This document shows positions 26,359-33,605 of a stretch of 64,000 bases of DNA, piece by piece. Below the pieces are notes generated by a model, which saw only the letters and a program-made list of their open reading frames with translations, had not been told where the DNA came from and made no database searches. Source of the stretch: Lachnospiraceae bacterium XBB2008 (GTDB taxonomy: Bacteria; Bacillota; Clostridia; Lachnospirales; Lachnospiraceae); the NCBI GenBank assembly GCA_900102235.1, contig FMVL01000005.1:124001-188000 (forward strand), read 5' to 3'. Positions within the stretch are counted from its first letter, which is position 1; each line of letters begins with the position of its first letter. Made by a program: the position numbers and the translations under genes.

Positions 26359-28187
26359 TAGAACTTAAATCTTTTTTAGAGAAACTGAATATTGACCAAA
26401 AGAAAGATATCCGCGACATTATGGCTTTTTTGATAGATAATGAGTGGTTTAACAGCGTTCCGGCTAAAATTGATGATGACTTTTATTTATCTGATGAACA
26501 AGAAGGACTGTATGCCCCGAAGATTACTGATTTTATAAATGGTACCAGAGCAGATATCTACCAAAGACTAAAAGAGAAATATCCTGAAACAGCAAAGAAA
26601 TTGAGAGCCTTTGCAGAGGAAGAACACACAGACGAAGAGTTTCTTCTATATATTGCTGATTTTCTGCTTTATCAGCTCGAGAAAGACTTGTTTCTATATA
26701 CAGATGAAGAAATAAAGATCCTTCTCCAAAAAGCCTCATTTGACCTCATAAAGGCTCACGGAGACTATCTTACATTTTTCCTTGCTTGGTTAAGAGCTAA
26801 TATGCGTACCCATTATTATAGGGATTATACAATGGAAAAGCGATATGTCATGGATTCATCTAATGGAGCTTATGAATTTGATGACTATATTGAGCTGATG
26901 TATAAACTGTTCTGTGAAGATTACATAGAAGACAACGCCATGTTCAAGCAGGCTGCTGAATCTATGAATTACACAGATACCTGGCTATTTCTTGCTCTAC
27001 ATTTTATCTGCTCTTTACGGTTTACGGATTTGGAGAGAATTTACCACCCCACTCTTACAGACACACCGGAAAACACATTAAAAATGATAGCAGACGGCAC
27101 TTTCTCAGATAATGATGCCCGACTGATACTGCTTTCAATAATCCAACGCATGACTGTCCTGCCCTTAAAACCAAATAAAACCTCTCATCGCAATAATGTA
27201 GACTATATCAGTTTTCATATTCCGGTCAGTTGTGAAGTATTATTCGGAAAACTGTTTGCTTTAGCTGAAGCCCATAGGCAGATCAATGGATTGCAAGATA
27301 CGCCTATAGTCCGAAAAATATGCACTTATAAGGAAATCACAAGATATATGGGAGACGATATCGGAGGGATATTCCTTGTGTCAGATTTCCGATCCCGTTC
27401 AGCAACAAAATCATATCTTCAGTCACTATATATGATAAGCGACGAAATGCCCGGGGACACTCCCAATTCTGCCATTAAGACAAAAGGTTATCTGTTGGCA
27501 AGCAAAGCAAGAAGTCATAAAGGAGGTTATGGTAAGTTTGCCGAGACTACATTCGAATATCTTAAGGATCTTCAGTTTTCTGCTCTGACACCAGAATTTG
27601 TAGCATTTGAGTTACTTGAACGTGGAGTCTTATCGTTCATGCCGTCAATGCTCTTGAATATACTGACAAAGGAAGATTTTTCGCATACTTCGGTGAAAAC
27701 TCAAACATCTGTCATTAAAAATCTTGAGCTGTCACCGTTAGAGATAGAAACGATCGTAACAACCGTTGATGATTGCAAATCGCAGGCTAAAAAGATTGTA
27801 AAACAACTGATTTCATCGGATGTGGACATCATTACGGTATTGCACCATATAGGAAATGGAGAAGCAGTATCAAAGGAATCCGGTTGCTTGTGTATAATAA
27901 CTGCTCTTGAAAAGATATGTCCTTATCAGAAAAAGAAGCAGTGCGTCGGCTGTGAATATGAGATCAGCACTAAATCGACACTTTATCTGCTTATTTCTGA
28001 ATACAATCGTCTTTGTTGTTTATATGAAGATTCAGATAATGAACTCGAACGGAAGAAGAACAGAAGTCTTCTTGTTAACACGATAATCCCTAAAATGGAT
28101 GAGATACTTAGTTGCATCCGAGAAAACTACGGCGAGGAAACATATCTTCAATACGAACAACTTATAAAGGAGAATACATGCAGGTAA
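26355..28187 (+). CDS. Recombinase-related protein B, catalytic set incomplete
   Basis: A 610-residue protein between two clear tyrosine recombinases and overlapping both genes (4 and 10 bases). A region at FICSLRFTDLERI resembles the Arg I box, but I find no convincing HxxR or terminal Tyr box afterwards. A Cys cluster, CPYQKKKQCVGC (522-533), near the C-terminus recalls the Cys-rich tails of large Tn554-type recombinases. It may be a structural member of a heteromeric recombinase or a degenerate one. Its strict position and intact frame argue that it is used. Identification as a recombinase relative rests on context and on these partial motifs. Confidence 0.65.
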   Translation: MIELKSFLEKLNIDQKKDIRDIMAFLIDNEWFNSVPAKIDDDFYLSDEQEGLYAPKITDFINGTRADIYQRLKEKYPETAKKLRAFAEEEHTDEEFLLYIADFLLYQLEKDLFLYTDEEIKILLQKASFDLIKAHGDYLTFFLAWLRANMRTHYYRDYTMEKRYVMDSSNGAYEFDDYIELMYKLFCEDYIEDNAMFKQAAESMNYTDTWLFLALHFICSLRFTDLERIYHPTLTDTPENTLKMIADGTFSDNDARLILLSIIQRMTVLPLKPNKTSHRNNVDYISFHIPVSCEVLFGKLFALAEAHRQINGLQDTPIVRKICTYKEITRYMGDDIGGIFLVSDFRSRSATKSYLQSLYMISDEMPGDTPNSAIKTKGYLLASKARSHKGGYGKFAETTFEYLKDLQFSALTPEFVAFELLERGVLSFMPSMLLNILTKEDFSHTSVKTQTSVIKNLELSPLEIETIVTTVDDCKSQAKKIVKQLISSDVDIITVLHHIGNGEAVSKESGCLCIITALEKICPYQKKKQCVGCEYEISTKSTLYLLISEYNRLCCLYEDSDNELERKKNRSLLVNTIIPKMDEILSCIRENYGEETYLQYEQLIKENTCR

Positions 28188-29860
28188 CAACAGCCGAAGA
28201 ATTGTTTTCTTCATCACTAAATTACATCATGATCAACGATAACGTTCTTGAGGATGCCCGGAATAAGTTTGTTTCATATAAAAAGGCAGGGGTAATCAAG
28301 GAAGTAAGTAATTTTGAAGATGAGGCATGGTATACGACTGATGAATATTCAAATATCGGCCTTCACTTCACATTCAATAGATTTGCATACAAGAAATACC
28401 AGAGAATACTGAATCTTGAATTTAATACTTTTGTTGATTACGTAAAGATATATTGCCTGTCATTATTCGGGAAGAATGTCCTCATGACTATTGAGAGTAC
28501 AATTCTGGATCTCAGACATATTATCGAAACTGATATAAATGACATATTTGGCACCACGGATGCTTTACGGCTTTATTTCCCTAATCGATGCATAGATTTT
28601 TTTTCATTAGTTTCCACTGACGATGATAATGGGGAATTAAACACGCTAATCCAGTCTTTGGAGGCATATTGTGAAAACACTTCCGTGGTTCACGGTGATC
28701 TAAAGCGCACTCTTGCTGATTTTGATACATATTTCAGATTCAACGATATCATCAAGGATTTCTGGAAATCAGACCTGACGGAAGATGATCGGCTTTTCTA
28801 TTATCCCTTATATCTATGGTGGATAATAACTGGAGTCATTCCCCTTCGTCCACGGGAATTTCTTCTAACGGAACGAGAATGCCTTACAAAAGATACAGAA
28901 GGGAAATATCACCTTAGACTTCGCAGGAATAAACTAAAAGGAACAAGAAGCTCTGTTTCTTATACTATCAGAGAATCTTATTCTACGAACACCTATCCTG
29001 TTCCGGATTATTTAGGTGAACTGATCGAAAACTACAAACGACTAACAGAAGCATACGATAATACGGACTTAAATACTCTCTTTATTACCGATGCTCACTA
29101 CAAGAAATGGGGACATAATAAACACTCTGATAGCCGTTACCTTACATATGTCAATATGAATACCATACTTCGATATTTTTATGTAGAGGTAATTCAAGGT
29201 AAATATGGGTATAAGGTAATATATTCCGGCAAAGACGGTCATCTGGAAGATGATGAGATCAGCTACATCCATTTGGGAGATACAAGGCATATAGCACTCA
29301 TAAACATCTTACAAGAAGGCGGTTCACCAGTTGCAGCTATGTTGCTTGCGGGACATGAAGACATCAATATGACTGCTCACTATTATTCAAATGTTTCTAC
29401 CTTGATTGAGTGTAAGACGTATCAACAGCACATAAAATGCATTAGCACAGACAAGAAACTGGAAATAGTACCTCAGAATCTGCTTCCTCCTCCTTGTGAT
29501 GGTGTGGAATTATCAGATGGTGGTATGTGCTATTCACAGAAATATAAAGAGGGAATTACCGATGATTGCCTTGATTGTATAGGCCCTAATGGAGAGATCG
29601 GATATTGCCCTGAATGTCCGTACTATAGGCGCAAGGAAATGTCCTATTTTTCCATAGATGATAAATACAAACAAAAAATCAACGATGACAGCGAATTCTT
29701 GGCATATACCGTTTCTCTTGTAAGACAGAATAAAGGATATTCTGAAGATATCATCGCAGCAATTTTAAAGTATTCAGCAGATTGTTATTCATACCAGGAT
29801 TATCTCGAAGAAAAATACAGATTGGAGGGTAAAACAAATGGCAAGACCGAAACAGATTGA
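28178..29860 (+). CDS. Tyrosine recombinase C (TnpB-like) with Cys-rich tail
   Basis: A 560-residue recombinase. Catalytic residues: Arg 224 in IPLRPREF, Lys in RRNKLKG (about 252-254), HLGDTRH (365-371), His 393 in LAGHEDI and Tyr 402 or 403 in TAHYYSN. After the catalytic domain comes a Cys-rich tail with Cys 464, 467, 477 and 480, likely a zinc site, as in TnpB of Tn554. The frame opens earlier, but AAAGGAG and spacing decide for the ATG at 28178, ten bases before the previous stop. It looks active and would act together with recombinase A in excision and integration. Confidence 0.88.
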   Translation: MQVTTAEELFSSSLNYIMINDNVLEDARNKFVSYKKAGVIKEVSNFEDEAWYTTDEYSNIGLHFTFNRFAYKKYQRILNLEFNTFVDYVKIYCLSLFGKNVLMTIESTILDLRHIIETDINDIFGTTDALRLYFPNRCIDFFSLVSTDDDNGELNTLIQSLEAYCENTSVVHGDLKRTLADFDTYFRFNDIIKDFWKSDLTEDDRLFYYPLYLWWIITGVIPLRPREFLLTERECLTKDTEGKYHLRLRRNKLKGTRSSVSYTIRESYSTNTYPVPDYLGELIENYKRLTEAYDNTDLNTLFITDAHYKKWGHNKHSDSRYLTYVNMNTILRYFYVEVIQGKYGYKVIYSGKDGHLEDDEISYIHLGDTRHIALINILQEGGSPVAAMLLAGHEDINMTAHYYSNVSTLIECKTYQQHIKCISTDKKLEIVPQNLLPPPCDGVELSDGGMCYSQKYKEGITDDCLDCIGPNGEIGYCPECPYYRRKEMSYFSIDDKYKQKINDDSEFLAYTVSLVRQNKGYSEDIIAAILKYSADCYSYQDYLEEKYRLEGKTNGKTETD

Positions 29861-30539
29861 TGATAACGAACTTATTAAGCTGATAAGCCGTTATTTTCAG
29901 GAACACTGTACCGGAAATATCAAAAAAATGAAATATGAGGCCATCGCAAATTATATTCGGGAAAATGGATATCCCAATTACATGGCATCCTCTCTTCGTC
30001 GTAACGCCACGGCCAAAAAGTACATTGAAGGCTTAAAAGAAATCAGTACAGATGAGATTATTTCTACGGTAGTGACTTATAAGTCTCTTAATATAGATGA
30101 ATTTATACAGAATAATCATAGTGCAAATGAATTAAGACGCTCCCTGGCCGAATTGGACGCATATTATAAGCGCGTTGCCGATTCCGCAGCACAGATATTC
30201 AATGAGCATAATAGTCTTATAAAAAAGAACGAAGAGCTTAAAGCTGCTCTTGATGAAAATACATCAAACTTAACAAAAGCAGAAGAAAAGCAGAAAAAGG
30301 CAAATGCGGAATTGGCTGCGCTTAAGAAAGAAATCATGGTTCTTAATTCAGTCATTAAAACATATGTTTATCCCGAGATTGCTAATGAATTGCTTTCTAA
30401 AGAACGTGTAAAAATAAAAACAACTGGTGTTATCGATACCGAAAAAATGGATAAACAGATAGTAACTGCTAAAACACCTGTTAATAATTCAAAGTCTGGA
30501 AGCAATGTTATAAATGGTTTGTTTGAAAACATAAAATAA
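29838..30539 (+). CDS. TnpC-like coiled-coil accessory protein (DUF6262-like)
   Basis: A 233-residue protein: an N-terminal helix-turn-helix-like part (about 1-75, with YEAIANYIRENGYPNYMASSLRRN), then a long coiled coil (about 100-175) rich in Glu, Lys and Ala in heptads, then a basic tail. This matches TnpC/DUF6262 proteins that follow TnpA and TnpB in Tn554-like elements and influence transposition frequency and orientation. GGAGG precedes the ATG, which lies 23 bases inside the recombinase C gene. The next gene starts two bases after its stop. Confidence 0.75.
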   Translation: MARPKQIDDNELIKLISRYFQEHCTGNIKKMKYEAIANYIRENGYPNYMASSLRRNATAKKYIEGLKEISTDEIISTVVTYKSLNIDEFIQNNHSANELRRSLAELDAYYKRVADSAAQIFNEHNSLIKKNEELKAALDENTSNLTKAEEKQKKANAELAALKKEIMVLNSVIKTYVYPEIANELLSKERVKIKTTGVIDTEKMDKQIVTAKTPVNNSKSGSNVINGLFENIK

Positions 30540-30541
30540 AA

Positions 30542-33007
30542 ATGGGTAAATTATTTATTGTGGATGTCCCGCAAATGCTCAATATGTGGGACTTTGAAAA
30601 GAATAATGAAGATCCGAGTACCGTATCTATAAATAGCAGCAAGCGTTTTTTCTGGACTTGTAAAAAATGTGGCTATTCTCGGAATGTTTCTGCAAAGGCA
30701 GTAAATCGGGGTTCTGGAAAATGTCCTTGTTGTGATACCAATAAGGTTATCTTTGCCGGTGTAAATGACGTGCTTTCCAAAGTTAAGGATTTTGATAAGT
30801 TTTATGATTTCGACAATAATCCCGAATTTGACATATATTCTGCAGGAGTAGACTGTAACAGTAAAGTAAATTATAAATGCCCTGACTGTGGTAGAACCTG
30901 GAATACGTCTATAAAGGCACAAGTCCGAAAACTTAATGATGGTACATACGAAGCCGTAGGATGCCCTCATTACAATACTATGAAGCGTCAAAGTGATGAT
31001 ATTCCTTTTCTAATCGATGAACCACGCTTTATGCGATTCTTTGACTATGAAATAAACAGTATTGATCCAAGACATACAAAAATAAACTCTAATGAATCAG
31101 TTGCTCTTAAATGTAATAATTGTGGATATACATGGAATACCAGCATAAGATCGTTTTTTAGAGGCAAAATGCTCTGTAAGTGTTGTGAGCTTAATAAAAC
31201 TACTAAAAGTGGCGTAAATGACCTTCTGACGCTCGTACCAGAGGCTAAATCGTACCTTTTACCAGAAGAAAACCCTGAAGTAGATTTAAACAACCTGTCA
31301 ATACGAGATAAAACCCTTGTGAATTGGCACTGTCCCGTATGCAATAATACATGGTCAGCATCTGTAGCAAGCAGGATAGAAGGCAAACACGGTTCCTACA
31401 GATTTAGAAAATGCCAAAAATGTCATAGATCTGAAATAGAGCGCATTACTCCTATTTCAGATGTTCCATGGGTTTTGAAGTTCTACGATCAAAAAAGAAA
31501 TAAGAAAAGTCCTTCTGAAGTATCTGTCCATTCAACAGATCCTATATTTTTTAAATGTAAAGAATGTGGTTTTGCATGGAAAGCCTCACCAAAATCAAGA
31601 TATGAAGCGAAAAATGGGGCTTGTCCATGCTGTGACAGTGGGAAATATGTCCAATCTGGCATCAATGATGTATTAACCCTCTGTCCGGATATAGTCTCAA
31701 TCTTGGATATAGCGGATAATCCTAATCTTGATTTATCTACTAAACCCGCAAATTCGAGGAATAAATATGTCTTTCGCTGTAAAAAATGTGGCTATATATG
31801 GCATGACACAATAAGTAACCGTGTTCGGAAGATGAAAGATGGTACCTATTATCTTCGAGACTGTCCTGAATGTAGCAATAAACAGCATCGTCAGGTGACT
31901 TATGACATTCAATATCCAGCATTGGCAGAAATGTATGATGAAAATGCAAACAAGAGGCATCTGAGCAGTATATCCAGTTACGAGTCAAACACGCTTCTTT
32001 TAAAATGGATATGTCCTACTTGTCAGGAACAATTTGAGTCACGCCTGCAAAGCATGATCGCCGCCCAAACCACATCAACAAAAGGATGTCCTTATTGTTC
32101 ACATACTAAATTACGTCCTGGTGAGAGTTTTGGAGATGTTCACTCTGAACTCCTCGATGAATATGATGAAAATAACGACATTGATCCATTCAGCGTTTTT
32201 CCTAATTCAAAGAAAACTGTTAAGTGGGTTTGCAGAAATGACAGATCACATACCTGGGATGCTTCATTTGTATTAAGACATATGGGACATGGAAAGTGTC
32301 CAATCTGTTATTTGGCAGGGAGAGACCTTACAATAGAGTCCTTTGCAGCCGTTTATCCAGACTATTTGGATATGTATTCCGATAATAATGAAAGAAAACC
32401 TTCTGAGATTTTTTATACAAGTCCAGAATGGCTTAAATGGATCTGTCGGGAATGCGGAAATGAATTTGGGAATGAAATAAAAACTGTTATAAATGATACA
32501 GAAAATGCTTGTCCCTTTTGTAACAGCAGAAGACTACACCCTGAAGTTAATTCTTTACAGGCATTAAGACCTGATGTAGCAAAATACTGGCTTGATATCA
32601 ACACCTTAAAAGTTGATGAAGTGTTTACTACATCTGGCTATGCTGCATGGTTTAGCTGTCCAGAATGTGGGAATCCTATAAATGAGATCATTAGTAGTTT
32701 TGTAAATGGAAACTATGATTGTCCTTACTGTAATGGCAGAAAAGCAATGCCTGGGAAAACATCTTTTAAGGCAAAACACCCTGATTTGATGAAAGAATGG
32801 GATACTTTAGCTAACTACTGCCTTGGTATAGATCCGGATAATATACTTGATACCTTTAGTAAAAAAGTATGGTGGATTTGTCCGAAAGACAGCACACATC
32901 ATTATGAAATGACACCATCTGACAGATTGTTCTTTCAAAAAAGACACAGAGATCCTTGCTGTTATTGCAAAGGACGAAGACGTAAGAAAAGTTTCACTTA
33001 CAAATAA
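30542..33007 (+). CDS. Large protein of tandem treble-clef zinc modules
   Basis: An 821-residue protein built of about eleven modules of 65-80 residues. Each has a first Cys pair in the form W/F-x-C-x-x-C-G-x-x-W, a helical S/R-rich stretch and a second pair C-P-x-C, the pattern of the DUF4379 'probable zinc-ribbon' family. Modules 8 and 11 have lost one Cys of the first pair, module 2 has CPH in the second. Between modules sits a repeated segment of the form 'NPEFDLxxxS'. No catalytic domain is seen. It is the last gene of the recombinase operon, so it probably binds element DNA as a targeting or architectural factor. That role is inferred. Confidence 0.85.
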   Translation: MGKLFIVDVPQMLNMWDFEKNNEDPSTVSINSSKRFFWTCKKCGYSRNVSAKAVNRGSGKCPCCDTNKVIFAGVNDVLSKVKDFDKFYDFDNNPEFDIYSAGVDCNSKVNYKCPDCGRTWNTSIKAQVRKLNDGTYEAVGCPHYNTMKRQSDDIPFLIDEPRFMRFFDYEINSIDPRHTKINSNESVALKCNNCGYTWNTSIRSFFRGKMLCKCCELNKTTKSGVNDLLTLVPEAKSYLLPEENPEVDLNNLSIRDKTLVNWHCPVCNNTWSASVASRIEGKHGSYRFRKCQKCHRSEIERITPISDVPWVLKFYDQKRNKKSPSEVSVHSTDPIFFKCKECGFAWKASPKSRYEAKNGACPCCDSGKYVQSGINDVLTLCPDIVSILDIADNPNLDLSTKPANSRNKYVFRCKKCGYIWHDTISNRVRKMKDGTYYLRDCPECSNKQHRQVTYDIQYPALAEMYDENANKRHLSSISSYESNTLLLKWICPTCQEQFESRLQSMIAAQTTSTKGCPYCSHTKLRPGESFGDVHSELLDEYDENNDIDPFSVFPNSKKTVKWVCRNDRSHTWDASFVLRHMGHGKCPICYLAGRDLTIESFAAVYPDYLDMYSDNNERKPSEIFYTSPEWLKWICRECGNEFGNEIKTVINDTENACPFCNSRRLHPEVNSLQALRPDVAKYWLDINTLKVDEVFTTSGYAAWFSCPECGNPINEIISSFVNGNYDCPYCNGRKAMPGKTSFKAKHPDLMKEWDTLANYCLGIDPDNILDTFSKKVWWICPKDSTHHYEMTPSDRLFFQKRHRDPCCYCKGRRRKKSFTYK

Positions 33008-33023
33008 GTATTTAGAAAATATG

Positions 33024-33058
33024 AAAAGGCTACGGCAAAAATCCGTAGCCTTTTATTT
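33024..33058 (+). terminator. Terminator of the recombinase operon
   Basis: A perfect 12-bp stem (AAAAGGCTACGG 33024-33035 with 33043-33054), a 7-base loop and TTTT-ATTT. It lies 17 bases after the zinc-module gene. Confidence 0.92.
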
Positions 33059-33088
33059 GATGTTCGAGTGAACTCTTAACCAAAAATC

Positions 33089-33164
33089 ATTATGTACATT
33101 TTTCGCTCATGAACCTAAATCTAATAATTTAGTTTAGTGGGAATTATGTACATTTTTTCTCATT
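33089..33164. repeat. Right-end direct repeats of the island (candidate att site)
   Basis: Two copies of ATTATGTACATT (33089-33100 and 33143-33154), each followed by a T-run and CTCAT, lie 54 bases apart between the recombinase-operon terminator and hup. The reverse complement of the 12-mer occurs at 24983-24994 upstream of recombinase A, and an 11-base copy is at 18339-18349 at the left edge. They are candidate recombinase-binding sites. TTTAGTTTAG at 33128-33137 is the inverse of 18264-18273. Confidence 0.55.
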
Positions 33165-33206
33165 TTCAAGAAAAATTTTTTTTGGTTTTGATGTTGTTTA
33201 TTATTC

Positions 33207-33482
33207 TCAGCCGTTTACAAGATCCTTAAGAGCCTTACCAGCTTTGAACTTAGGAGCCTTAGAAGCTTTGATCTTCATTGTAGCGCCTGTCTGAGGATTT
33301 CTACCCTCTCTGGCTGCTCTCTTGGAAACTTCGAAAGTACCAAAGCCAACAAGCTGAACCTTGTCACCCTTCTTCAGAGCCTTGCCTACTGTGTCTGTGA
33401 AAGCCTTAAGAGCTGCCTCAGAATCCTTCTTGGAAAGACCTGCCTGCTTAGCGATTGCATCAACTAATTCTGTCTTGTTCAT
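33207..33482 (-). CDS. hup: HU-family DNA-binding protein
   Basis: A 91-residue histone-like HU protein that bends and compacts DNA as a dimer. The start MNKTELVDAIAKQAGLSKKD and the central GFGTFEVSKRAAREGRNPQTG arm region are canonical; the DNA-intercalating Pro lies in the NPQTG tip. AGGAGG precedes the ATG and a vegetative-type promoter lies at 33549-33577. In Clostridia hup directly precedes rqcP; here the island has moved it away and apparently cut it off from its terminator, so the 3' end of the hup transcript now runs into the island end. Confidence 0.96.
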   Translation of the reverse strand: MNKTELVDAIAKQAGLSKKDSEAALKAFTDTVGKALKKGDKVQLVGFGTFEVSKRAAREGRNPQTGATMKIKASKAPKFKAGKALKDLVNG

Positions 33483-33548
33483 TATGAACTCCTCCTATTT
33501 CAAAAAATTGTCGTTCTGACATTTGGTTATCACCTAATGCCTATAATA

Positions 33549-33577
33549 TATATAAACTTTTAAGCCTTTCTTGTCAA
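33549..33577 (-). promoter_or_regulatory. hup promoter
   Basis: Leftward TTGACA (33572-33577), 17 bases, TATATA (33549-33554). This is a near-consensus vegetative-sigma promoter about 67 bases before the hup start, as expected for a strongly expressed gene. Confidence 0.8.
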
Positions 33578-33605
33578 GGAAAAAACGGCAAAAAATCCAG
33601 TAAAA

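Noticed and set aside
18181-33206. Prophage
   Set aside because: There are recombinases and an XRE regulator, but no capsid, portal, terminase, tail, lysis or replication gene.
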